A DNA stretch of 23,532 bases, taken from Methanoregula sp. Its GTDB lineage: Archaea; Halobacteriota; Methanomicrobia; Methanomicrobiales; Methanospirillaceae. The notes under the pieces were generated by a model. That model was not told where the DNA came from and made no database searches. It worked only from the letters and a program-made list of their open reading frames with translations. Both the position numbers and the translations under genes were made by a program. Where the stretch lies: contig PMKW01000053.1 of NCBI GenBank assembly GCA_003157895.1, positions 5,095 through 28,626 on the forward strand, written 5' to 3'. Below are positions 1 through 8,895 of this stretch, one piece after another (within the stretch, counting starts at the first letter, position 1; the number at the start of each line of letters is the position of its first letter).

Positions 1-669
1 TTCATCCGTAATTATTTCTCACTGGACACTGACCTTGAATCCATCCTTGCCTCCATCGATACCGATCCGTTTATCCACGCGCGCATCATGAAAAACCGGG
101 GACTCCGTCTCGTGCGCCAGCCTCCGTGGGAGTGCACGGTTTCCTATATCTGCTCGACAAACTCCAATATCCCCACGATCCGGCGGAGGATCGGCTCTAT
201 TGCCGGGAAATATGGTAATCCGGTTGAGTTTGAGGGAAAGAAGTACCACTCGTTTCCCGCGCCCGCGCCCATTTCATGCGGGGGCCACGAGGGGCTCTCG
301 GAATGCAAGCTCGGATACCGCCAGTCTTATGTCTTTGGTACTTCCAGCCTCGTCACCGATGAGAAAACGTGGGAGAAGATGATCCGGAGGATGCCCTATG
401 ATGAGGCGCGTACGGAACTGAGGAAACTCCATGGCATTGGTCCGAAAGCCGCCGACTGCATCCTCCTCTTCGCTTTCCAGAAGTTCGAAGCTTTCCCGGT
501 CGATGTCTGGATCCGGAGGATTGTGCAGCAGCACTATCTCCCGGAGCTGAAATGCGGTTCACCACTCTCAACGCGCGAATACGACAGGATCCGCTGCTTT
601 GCACGGGACCATTTCGGGGAGTACTGCGGGTATGCTCAGGAGTACCTGTACGCGGGAAGGGAGGGGTGA
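1..669 (+). CDS. ogg: OGG1-like 8-oxoguanine DNA glycosylase/AP lyase, 5' truncated
   Basis: Base-excision repair enzyme expected to remove 8-oxoguanine and nick the abasic site. The reading frame is open from base 1, so the true start lies outside the window; about 222 residues are visible. They begin with a YFSLD segment like the end of the OGG N-terminal domain, followed by the QPPWE...SYICSTNSNIP signature and a KLGYR motif. The helix-hairpin-helix GIGPKAADC gives the catalytic Lys (residue 149 of the visible part) and PVDV gives the catalytic Asp (168). The Lys-Asp spacing of 19 matches human OGG1 K249/D268. The C-terminal part (EYCGYAQEYLY) also resembles OGG1 (AGWAQ). The gene ends in TGA and is convergent with ahcY. 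OGG1-like rather than AlkA is preferred because of the N-terminal match. Confidence 0.88.
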   Translation, partial: FIRNYFSLDTDLESILASIDTDPFIHARIMKNRGLRLVRQPPWECTVSYICSTNSNIPTIRRRIGSIAGKYGNPVEFEGKKYHSFPAPAPISCGGHEGLSECKLGYRQSYVFGTSSLVTDEKTWEKMIRRMPYDEARTELRKLHGIGPKAADCILLFAFQKFEAFPVDVWIRRIVQQHYLPELKCGSPLSTREYDRIRCFARDHFGEYCGYAQEYLYAGREG

Positions 670-675
670 AAACCT

Positions 676-1104
676 GAATTCTTCTGAAATAATGGTGCCC
701 TGTTTCACATGAAGATATTTTGGAGCATTCCGCCGCAATCGAAGAATTCTGGTGAATTCTTCTCAAATCAGTCCTCGCTGATATGACAACTGATTCCCCG
801 ACGGGGAGCCAGCCTGATCCGAAGGCCAGGTCTGGCCGGAGAAAATTCTCTAAAAAGAGAATTTTCGACCCGCCCCCGGAGGCGGTTCAATTACCCATTA
901 TTATCCTAAAAAAGGATTTGCCCCACCATACCTTAAAGAACCTGATGGTTCTTCGCGCCTTTCATTCCTGCAAAATTGGATGATTCGAAGTTCTTAGGAA
1001 CTTCTCAATTTCGTGGTTTTGATGAACCACTCATCAGTCAAATATTTTCGCTGAAAATCTTTTCTAGCCAATCTTCGCTGATGCGATGATTATCTCCCCG
1101 GAGA
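676..1104. repeat. Dense array of short perfect inverted repeats in a gene-free interval
   Basis: The 670-1178 gap between the convergent glycosylase and ahcY genes has no convincing gene. It holds at least eleven short inverted repeats. The best are 741-762 (9-bp arms, loop TGGT), 841-866 (10-bp arms, loop TAAAAA), 818-840, 936-953 (7-bp arms, loop TGAT), 987-1004 (7-bp arms, loop TTAG), 1013-1030 and 1044-1058 (6-bp arms). Weaker ones are 795-807, 870-885, 903-917 and 1093-1104. Direct repeats also occur: a 15-mer at 676-690 and 754-768 differs at one base, and TCGCTGA appears at 775, 1048 and 1075. Arms differ in sequence from hairpin to hairpin, so this is not a simple tandem repeat. It may be an eroded repeat family, a structured RNA or a termination zone. 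Confidence 0.7.
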
Positions 1105-1151
1105 GACCCTGAAGCGGGGGTGCTCATAATTACCCCAGATATGATGACAGG

Positions 1152-1164
1152 AAAAAAAGAAAAA
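1152..1164 (-). terminator. T-tract terminator after ahcY
   Basis: On the minus strand the ahcY stop codon is followed within about 15 nt by T4 and T7 runs separated by one C. Oligo-T tracts of this kind act as archaeal transcription terminators. Confidence 0.6.
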
Positions 1165-1178
1165 GGATTCCAGGCTAC

Positions 1179-2405
1179 TTACGTCCCGATATCCCAGCTG
1201 CAACTGTATTTCTTCTGCTCCTTCGTGAGCGTATCGATAGAGAGCCCGAGCGAGGAGAGTTTCAGGTTTGCAACCTCCACATCGATCTCATTGGGCATCT
1301 CATACACACCGCCTTTCATCTTCTTCCCGTTCTTTGCAATATACAGGGTGCCGAGCGCCTGCATGGCGAAACTGAGGTCCATGACCTCAATCGGGTGGCC
1401 CATGCCCTTCGGTGTGGCGAGATTGACGAGCCGGCCCTCTGCCAGCACGTGGACAGCCTTCTTCCCGAGCATGAATGTCTCGATGCCGTCGCGCTGGATG
1501 ACCTTGTCGGCATTCTTATGCAGCCATCCGATATCGATCTCGACATTGAAGTGACCGGCATTGGAGAGGATAGCGCCGTTTTTCAGCTTTTTGAAGTGCT
1601 TTGCGGCAATGACGCCGACATTGCCGGTCGTCGTGACGAAGATGTCTCCGACGGTTGCTGCCTCATCCATGGACATGACCATGAACCCGTCCATATGGGC
1701 TTCGAGAGCACGTCGGGGATCGATCTCCGTAACAACGACCTTTGCGCCGAGCCCGTGGGCCTTCTTCGCAAGCCCGCGGCCGCAGAAACCGTAACCGGCA
1801 ATAACGAAATATTTCCCGGCGATGAGGGTATTGGTCGTGATCATGATCGATGACAGGGCACTCTCTCCAGTCCCGTGGACATTGTCAAAGAATCGTTTCA
1901 TGGGAGTATCGTTCACCGCGATAACAGGAAACTCAAGTTTTCCTTCGGCAGCCATAGCCCTGAGACGGTGGATCCCGGTGGTTGTCTCTTCGCACCCTCC
2001 GATGACCTTTTTGATAAGGTCGCGGCGCTTCGTATGGATATAGTGGATGAGGTCCATTCCATCATCGATGGTGATGACCGGCTTTGCGTCGAGCACCTGG
2101 TTGATGGCGGCATAGTATTCGTCAACCGTGCAGGCTCTTTTTGCATAGCAGTGAACATTCTTCACGTCATTGAGGGCCGTAGCCACATCGTCCTGGGTCG
2201 AGAGCGGGTTACAGCCGGTGATGTGCACCACGGCACCTCCCGCTGCAAGAGTGGAGACCAGGTTCGCGGTCTTGGCCTCCACATGGAGCGCCATGCCAAT
2301 CGTCATACCGGCGAACGGTTTATCCTTAACAAACTGTTTTTTAATGGCGGCAAGCACCGGCATGTACTGCGCAGCCCATTCGATCTTCAGCTTTCCTGAG
2401 TTCAT
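1179..2405 (-). CDS. ahcY: S-adenosylhomocysteine hydrolase family protein (possibly S-inosylhomocysteine hydrolase)
   Basis: NAD-dependent hydrolase that recycles S-adenosylhomocysteine to homocysteine and a nucleoside, relieving inhibition of methyltransferases. Starting at 2405 it has 408 residues, normal for archaeal members. Visible signatures are a substrate-binding DDG (about 114-116), GCEETTTG (137-144), NDTPMKRFFDN (165-175) with HGTGES, and the Rossmann motif GYGFCGRG (204-211). The C-terminus keeps the family's KKY-type tail. Three closely spaced ATGs (2417, 2411, 2405) occur; 2405 is chosen because GAGG lies 6 nt upstream and the protein then starts near KLKIEW, as expected. In some methanogens this family acts on S-inosylhomocysteine after deamination; sequence alone does not separate the two. 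The gene is transcribed divergently from hisF. Confidence 0.93.
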   Translation of the reverse strand: MNSGKLKIEWAAQYMPVLAAIKKQFVKDKPFAGMTIGMALHVEAKTANLVSTLAAGGAVVHITGCNPLSTQDDVATALNDVKNVHCYAKRACTVDEYYAAINQVLDAKPVITIDDGMDLIHYIHTKRRDLIKKVIGGCEETTTGIHRLRAMAAEGKLEFPVIAVNDTPMKRFFDNVHGTGESALSSIMITTNTLIAGKYFVIAGYGFCGRGLAKKAHGLGAKVVVTEIDPRRALEAHMDGFMVMSMDEAATVGDIFVTTTGNVGVIAAKHFKKLKNGAILSNAGHFNVEIDIGWLHKNADKVIQRDGIETFMLGKKAVHVLAEGRLVNLATPKGMGHPIEVMDLSFAMQALGTLYIAKNGKKMKGGVYEMPNEIDVEVANLKLSSLGLSIDTLTKEQKKYSCSWDIGT

Positions 2406-2505
2406 GAACATCCTCATTGGGGAAGGCCGTATTAAGCCCGCCCGGATACACAACTATCCTATGATTAGGGATGGCAGGTTACATAAAAACTCCGTGAACA
2501 AAGGA

Positions 2506-2539
2506 CCGGGTGGGAAATATAGATAGTATCCGCCCCCCA
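2506..2539 (+). promoter_or_regulatory. hisF core promoter with a GC-rich element shared with the radical SAM operon promoter
   Basis: A TATA-like AAATATAG (2515-2522) lies about 33 nt before the hisF ATG at 2552, so the transcript should start near 2543 and have almost no leader. The segment reads CCGGGT (2506-2511), 9 nt, AGATAG (2521-2526), T, ATCCGCCCCCCA (2528-2539). The same three blocks with nearly the same spacing occur at 8907-8940. Confidence 0.55.
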
Positions 2540-2551
2540 ACTCTGGTACGA

Positions 2552-3358
2552 ATGGTGCTCACGCGACGGATCATTCCCTGCCTCGACCTCAAGGATGGCA
2601 GGGTGGTGAAAGGGACAAACTTTCTCGGTCTCCGGGACGCCGGCGACCCGGTGGAGCTGGCCGGTCGGTATAACGAGCAGGGTGCCGATGAGGTCGTGTT
2701 CCTCGACATCACCGCGTCAAAAGAGAAACGGGGGATCATTATCGATCTGATCCAGCGGGCAGCCGACCAGCTCTTCCTCCCGCTCACGGTCGGGGGAGGG
2801 CTCAAGTCGCTCGATGACATCCAGCAGATTCTCCGGGCAGGGGCTGATAAGGTCAGCGTCAACACGAGCGCAGTCCACGATCCAACCCTTATCACCCGGG
2901 GTGCTGAGGCGTTCGGCACTCAGTGCATCGTTGTGGCAATGGACGTCCGCCGGAATTTCATCCCGAATGAAAAGGCAATCCCTGTCCATCTGACCGATGG
3001 TCGGACGTGCTGGTACGAGGTGGTCATCTATGGCGGGAGCAAGCCGACCGGTATTGATGCAATTGCGTGGGCAAAGGAGGCCGAGGAGCGGGGAGCGGGA
3101 GAGATCCTCCTGACCAGCATGGAGACCGATGGCACGAAGAATGGATTCGATATCGCCATAACTTCAGCGATATCCGATGCTGCCGGCATCCCGGTCATCG
3201 CGAGCGGCGGGGTCGGTACCCTCGAACATTTCTACGATGGTTTCACGAAAGGAAAAGCCGATGCCTGCCTTGCGGCCAGCGTCTTCCACTACGGCGAATT
3301 TACCGTAAAAGACGTAAAAGAGTATCTCAGAGGGCAGGGTATCCCGGTACGGCTCTGA
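2552..3358 (+). CDS. hisF: Imidazole glycerol phosphate synthase, cyclase subunit HisF
   Basis: Cytoplasmic (beta-alpha)8-barrel that uses ammonia delivered by the glutaminase HisH to convert PRFAR to imidazole glycerol phosphate and AICAR, joining histidine and purine synthesis. It opens with [17 protein letters not shown], which holds the first catalytic Asp (residue 12), and the second catalytic Asp is in VVAMDVRRN near residue 130. Phosphate-binding GGG and ASGGVG segments are present and the barrel is full length at 268 aa. The ATG at 2552 is preferred to an in-frame GTG at 2510, because the TATA element at 2515 lies downstream of that GTG and the family normally begins just before this motif. 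No other his gene is next to it, so it is a lone his locus here. Its last 32 nt overlap the end of pheT on the other strand. Confidence 0.96.
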   Translation: MVLTRRIIPCLDLKDGRVVKGTNFLGLRDAGDPVELAGRYNEQGADEVVFLDITASKEKRGIIIDLIQRAADQLFLPLTVGGGLKSLDDIQQILRAGADKVSVNTSAVHDPTLITRGAEAFGTQCIVVAMDVRRNFIPNEKAIPVHLTDGRTCWYEVVIYGGSKPTGIDAIAWAKEAEERGAGEILLTSMETDGTKNGFDIAITSAISDAAGIPVIASGGVGTLEHFYDGFTKGKADACLAASVFHYGEFTVKDVKEYLRGQGIPVRL

Positions 3359-4955
3359 GATCGAACTCGAATGCGGCAACGGAATGTTCAAGCTCAAACG
3401 CGGTCAGAACGGCGGGATGGACCTCGCCAAAGACGCCAACTGTTTTTCCGGCAACAATAATATTCCCGCGGCGCCCGTCGATGAATGCCGGGTCTTTTGA
3501 TTCCTCCACGGTGTAATCGATGGAGAGTTCGTGGAGCACCGCATCGGCTGATGCGTAGGCTTCCGAGAAGTCTGCGTCCGGGTGGGAGCTGACACCCGCT
3601 GCCTGCTGGTGGGTGCGGCAGTCCAGCACTACATCACCTACAGTGAAGAGGCGTTGCGGGAGCTCGCGGTGCCGGTTCAGGGTCAGGAATTCGAGGAGCA
3701 GGGGCAGAAGTTCAGTTCTGACCACCGTGTTCTCGATGCTGATCGGGTGCATGACATGGAGGACACCCGCCCGCTCCTCCCTCTGCATCCGTTTGTAGAG
3801 CACGTCCTCGCTGGTCAGCGTGAACGGCATCACCTCGAGATAGCCGAGCCCCGTGAATGCCTCGCGGGCAAAGGCTGCATTGACCTGCACCGGGTGGGGT
3901 TTTCCCACGGTAAAGGTCTTCGGAGGGCGGGATTCGAGCTTATCGTACCCGTACGCGATCGCCACGTCCTCGAAGAGGTCCCAGTCGTGCATGATGTCGG
4001 CCCGGTAACAGGGCACCTGGACCTTCACGTTGTCGGCATCGGCCGGTTCGGCCCCGAACCGCATTTTCCTGAGGAGCTCAGCCATCTGCGGTGCGGTCAG
4101 ACTGACCCCAAGGAGCCGGGAACACTCTTTCACATTCACGATCCGCTCTGCGGGAGCAAGCGTCGGGGTCTGTACCCCGCCGATCTCCACGCTCTCGATG
4201 GTTGCCCCTGCCTCGGCCATTGCCGTGCAGATGATGTTGACTGCAACATTGACCGCCCGCTTGTCGGTGCCGGTCGTGTCAAGGAGTATGTTCTTCGTGT
4301 CGATAGTCACCCGTGTCCGCTCGCCATTGATGATCGGGGGGAACGAGAGGACATTGTCGTCCTTGTCAACAATGAGAGGGAAGAGCGGGAAGTCTTTGAC
4401 GATCTTCGCATAGTCCCGTCCTTTCGGGTGCTTCTCGAGGATCTGATCCATGGTCATCTCTTCGGTATAATCGAGGGGGACGAATACCCGGCTCCGGGGG
4501 GCTGCGATATACCGGAACGGGGGCCTGACCGCGTCGAGGTCATGGATACCGATCGCCACCTTACTCCTGCCCCTGCCGACGGCCCAGTGGAGCGACTCCT
4601 GCAGGGACATGATGCTCTGGATCGACTCATCATCGAACGTAACCCCGCGGATCACGGCAGCCCCGAGCACGGGGCGGATATCCGCAAGCTTCGGGTCGAT
4701 GGAAAAGGAGATACCGGAGGGTTTGACCGGGTATATGGGGAGACCGGTCTCGAGACCGAGGTAGCCCCGCATTGCCCGGGCAACTCCTTCCGGGCTGAAG
4801 AGGTCCGGCCGGTCCGGGAAGAACTCGACATCAGCGTGGTCCTCCTCGGTCCGCTCCACGTCCGAACCGATGAGGGGGACATTCTTGAGGATCGTCTTCC
4901 GGTCGGTACAGGTGAGTCGCTCGAGGTACTTGTAGGGAAGGGTGATGACGGCCAT
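3327..4955 (-). CDS. pheT: Phenylalanyl-tRNA synthetase beta subunit
   Basis: Non-catalytic, tRNA-binding and editing partner of PheS in the heterotetrameric class II enzyme that charges tRNA-Phe. The protein is 542 aa and begins [14 protein letters not shown]. It is the short archaeal/eukaryotic form, without the bacterial N-terminal tRNA-binding extension. The segment with [25 protein letters not shown] is typical of the family, followed by the B3/B4-like editing region, a B5 domain (about 270-345) and a class II-like core. The start at 4955 has a strong AAGGAGG ribosome site about 9 nt upstream, and the ATG lies 1 nt after the pheS stop, so translation is probably coupled. It is the last gene of the endA-trpS-pheS-pheT operon and overlaps the 3' end of hisF. 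Confidence 0.95.
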   Translation of the reverse strand: MAVITLPYKYLERLTCTDRKTILKNVPLIGSDVERTEEDHADVEFFPDRPDLFSPEGVARAMRGYLGLETGLPIYPVKPSGISFSIDPKLADIRPVLGAAVIRGVTFDDESIQSIMSLQESLHWAVGRGRSKVAIGIHDLDAVRPPFRYIAAPRSRVFVPLDYTEEMTMDQILEKHPKGRDYAKIVKDFPLFPLIVDKDDNVLSFPPIINGERTRVTIDTKNILLDTTGTDKRAVNVAVNIICTAMAEAGATIESVEIGGVQTPTLAPAERIVNVKECSRLLGVSLTAPQMAELLRKMRFGAEPADADNVKVQVPCYRADIMHDWDLFEDVAIAYGYDKLESRPPKTFTVGKPHPVQVNAAFAREAFTGLGYLEVMPFTLTSEDVLYKRMQREERAGVLHVMHPISIENTVVRTELLPLLLEFLTLNRHRELPQRLFTVGDVVLDCRTHQQAAGVSSHPDADFSEAYASADAVLHELSIDYTVEESKDPAFIDGRRGNIIVAGKTVGVFGEVHPAVLTAFELEHSVAAFEFDLRAVPGYPAL

Positions 4956-4956
4956 G

Positions 4957-6399
4957 TCAGATCCCTCCTTTTGCCTTCCGCAGCGAAGGGGTCTCGCGGA
5001 GGAACGCCACGTCGCTCTTGTGCAGGAACCGGAGGTCCTTGAGGCCGAGGCGGAGCATCGCAATCCGGCTCACACCAAGGCCCCAGGCAAGGACGGGATA
5101 GTTGATCCCGATCGGTGCGGTGACCTCTTCACGGAAGACGCCGGCACCGCCCATTTCGATCCAGCCGATACCCTCAACATATACCTCGGCATCGAGGCTC
5201 GGCTCTGTGTAAGGGTAGAACGAGGGCTTGAAGCGTACGCTCGTAAAACCCATGCGGTTGTAGAACTCGCGGAGGATCCCGAGCAGGTTACCGAAGGAGA
5301 CGTCCTCGTCCATCACGATCCCTTCGAGCTGCTCGAACTCGGCAAGGTGTGTGGTATCGATCGTCTCGCGCCGGTAGACCCTGCCGATAGCGAATGCTTT
5401 GATGGGGGGATTCTTATGCTGTGCAAGGTGCTGGATGGAGAGGCACGTCGTGTGGGTCCGGAGCACGCACTGCTCGGCCTTCTCCTCTTTCCAGACACCC
5501 CCCCAGCCGGTCGATGACGTTTCCCCGCCGGAGATATGCATGGCCTTCACCTTTTCGTAGCCCTTCGGAAGCGGAAGGGTCTCTTTGAGATAGAAGGTGT
5601 CCTGCATCTCGCGGGCCGGGTGGTCCTGCGGCTGGAAGAGGGCGTCGAAGTTCCAGAACGACTGCTGGACGATGCCTCCGTAGAGTTCGGTAAAGCCCAT
5701 TTCGAGGAGGAGCTCCCGCATCTCGCCGATGATCCGCTGATAGGGGTGGATCTTGCCGGGGTATGCCTTCTTCGGGAGCTTGGAGACATCATACCGGCGC
5801 AGGTTTTTAGTCTTCCATGCACCGGAAAGGATCTGTTCGCGGGTGAGCGTTCCGGTCTCTTCGCGCAGATCGAGTCCTTTCTTTGCGAGAGCAAGTCCTT
5901 CGGGAGTGATGGCAATGGCATACCTGACGGTCTCGCATTCCTGCAGGATCCCGCGCTTCATAAGTTCCTTTGTCTTTTTGTCGTCAGCGGCCGGGTTTTT
6001 CAGGGCTGTTTCGTCAGCATCGGTTGATGCACCTGCAACTTTTGTAACAGAAGTCCCCTCGACGGTGACAAGCCCCTTTTTCCGGAGCTGGCCGAACCCA
6101 ATCCTGAACGCTTCGTGTTTCTGCAGGTTGGCAAGCTGTGTTCCCGGGAGGATGAAACGGAGGAGCTGGGTCTCGGGAAGTCCCTTCTCGGCATAGGTCT
6201 TCCCCTCGTCTGTGTAAACAAACTCCTTTGCCACAATTCGTTCAACTGTAGCAAGCCCTTTGTCCTGTGCCAGGTGAGCCCATTGCACCACCGCCTCTGG
6301 TGTAGCTTCCAGCAACCCGGCAAGGTGCGGCGCATCTGTCTTCTTTTCTTTCTCTAATGTTGCAAGCAACCGCTTCTCGTTCTGTGTCAGTTCAGCCAT
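4957..6399 (-). CDS. pheS: Phenylalanyl-tRNA synthetase alpha subunit
   Basis: Catalytic subunit that makes Phe-AMP and transfers Phe to tRNA-Phe. It has 480 aa, the archaeal length. The N-terminal 120 residues form winged-helix tRNA-binding modules. The C-terminal class II core shows motif 2 as [19 protein letters not shown] (339-357) and motif 3 as [16 protein letters not shown] (437-452). An [11 protein letters not shown] segment (316-326) before motif 2 is typical. The ATG at 6399 lies 1 nt after the trpS stop, and the next gene, pheT, begins 1 nt after the pheS stop. No extended ribosome site is clear, so re-initiation from trpS is likely. In-frame codons upstream belong to the trpS overlap and were excluded. 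Confidence 0.96.
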   Translation of the reverse strand: MAELTQNEKRLLATLEKEKKTDAPHLAGLLEATPEAVVQWAHLAQDKGLATVERIVAKEFVYTDEGKTYAEKGLPETQLLRFILPGTQLANLQKHEAFRIGFGQLRKKGLVTVEGTSVTKVAGASTDADETALKNPAADDKKTKELMKRGILQECETVRYAIAITPEGLALAKKGLDLREETGTLTREQILSGAWKTKNLRRYDVSKLPKKAYPGKIHPYQRIIGEMRELLLEMGFTELYGGIVQQSFWNFDALFQPQDHPAREMQDTFYLKETLPLPKGYEKVKAMHISGGETSSTGWGGVWKEEKAEQCVLRTHTTCLSIQHLAQHKNPPIKAFAIGRVYRRETIDTTHLAEFEQLEGIVMDEDVSFGNLLGILREFYNRMGFTSVRFKPSFYPYTEPSLDAEVYVEGIGWIEMGGAGVFREEVTAPIGINYPVLAWGLGVSRIAMLRLGLKDLRFLHKSDVAFLRETPSLRKAKGGI

Positions 6400-6400
6400 C

Positions 6401-7657
6401 TCACACCCTGATCCTGTCCGCACACGCGTCCATCTTCTCCCGGAAGTCTTTGAGGAACGATACCACCCGCTCGGCGGTCTCCTTCTTGCACTGCCCGCAG
6501 GTGACCTCGCCTGCCATGCATTTCCGCTTAATCTCTGCGAGCTCGGCATCATCCATCACCATGTGGAAGAGGTTGAGGAGATAGAGCGAGCACTTGTCCG
6601 GCTCGCCGCCAAGCCGCTTCTGCTCCTCAAGGGTCATCCTCCCTCCGGTGATCCCGCTCATCACCTTCTTTCTGACAACCGCTTCGGGTTCATAGAAAGA
6701 GATGATGCTCTCCGGGATACTGCTCGACATCTTCCCGCCGGTGAGACCGGGCATGAAGATGTGGTATGTGGACGACGGGGTAAAGAATGCAAACCCGCCG
6801 TGTGCCCGCTCGATCTCCCGCACCCTCCCTTTCACGTCTGCACATCGTGCGTCTTTGATATCGATATGCCCCGCGTACTTCTTCGCGTGCGGGAAGGCCT
6901 TCCTGACCTCTTCCATTGCCGCCTCGGGAGCATTCTTTGACCGGACGCTGATGGAGCCGTCGCGTTCCTCGACCGTGAACATCCGGAACTTATGGGCAAC
7001 CCCCCGGGTGAGCCGGAGGTGAGGGTCCTGGTCCACCCCGACCGGCACGAGTGTCGGTGCCGGCTCGCGGTCGATCTGGGGATAGAGGATATCAGCGACC
7101 TGCGTGATCACGCTGTCCGCGTGAGCGAGGTCGGTATCGGGGCCGAACCCGTAGATTGCCGTAAGCTCGGAGAAGTTGACCTTGGTCGCTGCCTCAAAGG
7201 CAAGGTCCTTGAGCCGGTCGTTTTTGCTCTGGAAGTAGGTCTGGCCCTCAAACCCGAGGGCACAGAGGCAGGCGAGGTATTCCTTCCCGTACTCGCGGCA
7301 TTTCTCCCACGGCATATTCCGGACCGCGTGCGCTTCCCGGTCGGCGACCGCCACGTAGCCATTACCCCCCTGCTGCACGTGCCAGACGACTTCCTTCATC
7401 ACCATCAGGTGACCGAGATGCGGGTGGCCGCTGGGCATGAACCCGGTAAGGATATGGAAGGGCGTGTGGTTCCTGATCGCCCGGGCGATCGGGAGGTAGT
7501 CACGGTGCCCGACCACGATGCCCCGGCGCATGAAGTACGGGACCTCGGGGAGTTCTGATAAGACCGGTGCTATGGGGTCGATGCCGAAATCGGCAAAGGT
7601 CTTCCCGATATCAAGGGACGGGGTGCTTGACCAGGGGTTGATCTGCGGTTCCTGCAT
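6401..7657 (-). CDS. trpS: Tryptophanyl-tRNA synthetase
   Basis: Class Ic synthetase that activates Trp and charges tRNA-Trp. The 418-aa archaeal/eukaryotic-type protein has an N-terminal extension of about 65 residues and a HIGH-like PSGHPHLGH (75-83). The Trp pocket region contains NFSELTAIYGFGPDT. GVDQDPHLRLTRGVA follows, then KMSSS (309-313) in place of KMSKS. The C-terminal domain contains a Cys cluster (CMAGEVTCGQC), a small possible metal site. The ATG lies 7 nt after the endA stop and the stop is 1 nt before the pheS ATG, so it sits within one operon. Confidence 0.96.
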   Translation of the reverse strand: MQEPQINPWSSTPSLDIGKTFADFGIDPIAPVLSELPEVPYFMRRGIVVGHRDYLPIARAIRNHTPFHILTGFMPSGHPHLGHLMVMKEVVWHVQQGGNGYVAVADREAHAVRNMPWEKCREYGKEYLACLCALGFEGQTYFQSKNDRLKDLAFEAATKVNFSELTAIYGFGPDTDLAHADSVITQVADILYPQIDREPAPTLVPVGVDQDPHLRLTRGVAHKFRMFTVEERDGSISVRSKNAPEAAMEEVRKAFPHAKKYAGHIDIKDARCADVKGRVREIERAHGGFAFFTPSSTYHIFMPGLTGGKMSSSIPESIISFYEPEAVVRKKVMSGITGGRMTLEEQKRLGGEPDKCSLYLLNLFHMVMDDAELAEIKRKCMAGEVTCGQCKKETAERVVSFLKDFREKMDACADRIRV

Positions 7658-7664
7658 GATGAGC

Positions 7665-8675
7665 TCACAGTTTTATCCGTGCGAATTCGACGAACTGGAT
7701 TCCGGAAGAGTGTACGGCGCCAAAGAACATCTTCTTTTTGACGGAATGTGCCAGCCGCACGGAGCGGGAGATGACGCTCATCTGGAGCTCCGCTTCCTTT
7801 TCCACGGCGTGGACGAGCAGGTCGGAGTGGACATTCTTCCCGCAGTACACCCGGAAATGGTGGCCGAACTTATAGCCGGTGCGGGGAGTATAACCATGGG
7901 TGCGAAGCTCGGTATAGACCGCATTTTTTATTGCCAGTTCCTGGTCGGTCTCTCCTGCTATTGTGAGGAATTCATCCGGGTTTAAAGTCCCTGTCCTCCG
8001 AACGAGGGTAATCGTCCCCGTCCCCATGAGGTAGAGCAGTTCCACCGGGGAGAGGATCAACCGTTCCGGGTCGAGGCGTTTGCCGTATCCTGCCAGTTCA
8101 AGGTCAGATCCTGCCGGGATCCGGACCATCGCGGACTTGCCGACCAGTACCGCATCATGCCGGCTGAGGGCCGAAAGCGTGCTGCAGGCATCGGCAAGTT
8201 TCGGGAGCTTGATCTCGTAGTACGTCAGCTCGTCCTCGTCGTCTACAACGGCAAGCACGTACTGTTTGCGCATATTCCTTGAGGCAACAACTTCCTTAAT
8301 AAGCGTCCCGAACCGGATCGGGTCGCGCTCGGAGAGGACGCGGACAAGGTACAGGGACTCGCCCTTCCCCGGTTTCTCGCCGCGCCGGAAGACGCGGAAG
8401 TCGTGCGGCCCGGTCTGGACAACATAGCCCCGTTCGCGGAGGTCGCGGTACACAAGGAAACTGCGCATAAAATTCTGCTGGTCGCCAAACTCAGCAAAAA
8501 GGGTATCGAATGTGTATTCCGGCACTTCAATCTTCTGGCGGTGGAGCAGGTAGAGCGCCTCCTGCGGGGAGAGCCGGAGACCGTTGCCGTCCGGCCGGCC
8601 GTACCCGCTCTGCTCGTAGAGGGATTTCCCTTCAACTCCCATCCGCACCGTAATACCGTCAAAGAGCGCTAACAC
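7665..8675 (-). CDS. endA: tRNA-splicing endonuclease, duplicated (alpha-2 type) form
   Basis: Cuts the bulge-helix-bulge at intron ends of archaeal pre-tRNA. At about 336 aa it is the double-length form in which two subunit repeats are fused, as in Archaeoglobus. The C-terminal repeat has the catalytic triad: Tyr in HHFRVY (277), His in NVHSDLL (283) and Lys in AHSVKKK (313). The N-terminal repeat aligns (HDFRVF) but has Phe for the catalytic Tyr, so it is structural. The start is uncertain. An ATG at 8768 would add 31 residues rich in Cys and unlike the family. A GTG at 8675 places the protein start just before ALFDGITVRMG and lies about 28 nt after a TATA box (8700-8708), which suits a leaderless message. 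An ATG at 8642 is the other option. It is first in the aminoacyl-tRNA synthetase operon. Confidence 0.93.
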   Translation of the reverse strand: MLALFDGITVRMGVEGKSLYEQSGYGRPDGNGLRLSPQEALYLLHRQKIEVPEYTFDTLFAEFGDQQNFMRSFLVYRDLRERGYVVQTGPHDFRVFRRGEKPGKGESLYLVRVLSERDPIRFGTLIKEVVASRNMRKQYVLAVVDDEDELTYYEIKLPKLADACSTLSALSRHDAVLVGKSAMVRIPAGSDLELAGYGKRLDPERLILSPVELLYLMGTGTITLVRRTGTLNPDEFLTIAGETDQELAIKNAVYTELRTHGYTPRTGYKFGHHFRVYCGKNVHSDLLVHAVEKEAELQMSVISRSVRLAHSVKKKMFFGAVHSSGIQFVEFARIKL

Positions 8676-8699
8676 TACCGGATCTATTGTTGCTTGAGG

Positions 8700-8708
8700 A
8701 TTATAATG
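8700..8708 (-). promoter_or_regulatory. TATA box of the endA-trpS-pheS-pheT operon
   Basis: On the minus strand CATTATAAT is centred near 8704, placing the transcript start near 8678, next to the GTG at 8675. This is the main reason for choosing the shorter endA start. Confidence 0.5.
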
Positions 8709-8745
8709 GGCGCGTGGATGTATCCGGAGCGGGCAGCACATGCAG

Positions 8746-8758
8746 GAACAGGCTGTTC
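8746..8758. promoter_or_regulatory. Palindrome in the endA / radical SAM divergent region
   Basis: GAACAG-G-CTGTTC is a perfect 6-bp-arm palindrome about 40 nt upstream of the endA TATA box. It could be an operator. Between it and the next operon are a second small palindrome CCTATAGG (8852-8859) and AT-rich sequence, with no gene seen from 8676 to 8982. Confidence 0.3.
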
Positions 8759-8895
8759 TGTAATCCATAAGAAATACAAAAAGAATACCCTAAAATTACA
8801 GAGCAATGCGTTTAAAAGGGGTAAAATCGAATTTGTTTAGTCAGATCGTATCCTATAGGTATGCCTGAATGCACGTCCCCTGCGATGAACCACAT

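Noticed and set aside
783..983. 66-codon open frame on the plus strand
   Set aside because: It runs straight through the hairpin array, has low-complexity Lys/Pro-rich content, no ribosome site and no recognisable domain.
676..1104. CRISPR array
   Set aside because: There is no constant repeat unit of regular length; each hairpin has different arms, and no cas gene is nearby.
2510..2551. GTG start extending hisF by 14 residues
   Set aside because: The TATA element lies inside the extension and the added residues do not resemble HisF.
3582..5042. 486-codon frame opposite pheT
   Set aside because: It lies antisense over a clear synthetase gene and has a His/Arg/Glu-rich composition typical of a shadow of a GC-rich gene.
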